From contig JACNHM010000336.1 in NCBI GenBank assembly GCA_014383605.1, forward strand, positions 1 through 19,867: 19,867 nt of DNA, read 5' to 3'. This DNA is from Chloroflexota bacterium. GTDB lineage: Bacteria > Chloroflexota > Anaerolineae > UBA3071. Below the pieces are notes generated by a model. The model ran no database searches and was not told the origin of the DNA. It saw only the letters and a list, made by a program, of their open reading frames with translations. Within the stretch, counting starts at the first letter, position 1, and each line of letters begins with the position of its first letter. Position numbers and translations under genes: made by a program. Below, piece by piece: positions 19,708-19,867 of this stretch.

Positions 19708-19867
19708 ATGTACAAGAAGCTCTTCATCCCTGGCCCGACGCATGTCCGGGACGAGATCCTGCAAGCCCAGGCGGCGCCAATGATCGGCCACCGTGCCTCG
19801 GAGTACTCGGATCTCCAGTTGGAGGTGACCCCCAAACTCCAGCAACTCCTTTACACCCAGCAGCGGG
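19708..19867 (+). CDS. Class V aminotransferase, N-terminal fragment (runs off the window)
   Basis: The 53 visible codons read MYKKLFIPGPTHVRDEIL and then QAAPMIGHRASEYSDLQLEVTPKL. This is the signature N-terminus of PLP-dependent class V aminotransferases of the serine-pyruvate / alanine-glyoxylate type. These move an amino group from Ser or Ala to a keto acid such as pyruvate or glyoxylate. The PLP-binding lysine lies beyond the window, so exact substrate cannot be judged. AAGGAAG at 19691-19697 is ten bases before the ATG. The upstream hairpin-rich leader suggests regulated expression. Confidence 0.85.
   Translation, partial: MYKKLFIPGPTHVRDEILQAQAAPMIGHRASEYSDLQLEVTPKLQQLLYTQQR

Overview
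The window is GC-rich bacterial chromosome, most likely from a member of the Chloroflexota (an Anaerolineae-like or related uncultured lineage). This rests on three things: large lineage-type insertions in RpoB and RpoC, a Thr-Pro-rich linker followed by a C-terminal YLPL motif in an exported-type protein, and the style of the small accessory genes at the right end. The assignment comes from recognising protein features, not from a database search.

Left and centre (1-15788), all on the minus strand. In the direction of transcription the order is uvrA, rpoB, rpoC, rpsL, rpsG, fusA, tuf (only the first 18 codons of tuf are inside the window). This is the RNA polymerase beta/beta-prime unit followed by the streptomycin (str) operon. 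The rplKAJL genes that usually precede rpoB are absent; uvrA, the excision-repair damage sensor, stands there instead. Good sigma-70-type promoters are visible before rpoB (perfect TTGACA-N17-TATAAT, leader of about 300 nt), before rpsL (TTGACG-N17-TAAAAT) and inside the fusA-tuf gap (TTGCCA-N16-TATAAT). The transcription and translation genes therefore appear to be split into at least three units. The rpoB and tuf leaders both contain strong hairpins with weak U-tracts and could be attenuators.

The two polymerase subunits hold the most unusual protein features. Beta-prime carries an internal helix-hairpin-helix domain that looks like the C-terminal domain of the alpha subunit, a long coiled-coil insert near the N-terminus and a poly-glutamate tail. 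Beta carries an insertion of about 190 residues with a repeated LREWL motif.

Middle (15789-17123). A 500-nt non-coding stretch holds a probable uvrA promoter and a 150-bp nested inverted-repeat element resembling a MITE. It is followed by a minus-strand HExxH metallopeptidase-like gene and a divergent intergenic region with an 11-bp inverted repeat.

Right (17124-19867), all on the plus strand, is accessory in character. It contains a toxin-antitoxin-like pair (DUF4258 plus YgiT-type zinc finger) whose first gene is frameshifted, a small coiled-coil protein and a truncated beta-propeller fragment. Next comes a tightly overlapping pair (ribbon-helix-helix-like protein plus HNH endonuclease), then the start of a class V aminotransferase behind a leader with four consecutive hairpins. 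No tRNA, rRNA or CRISPR array was seen.
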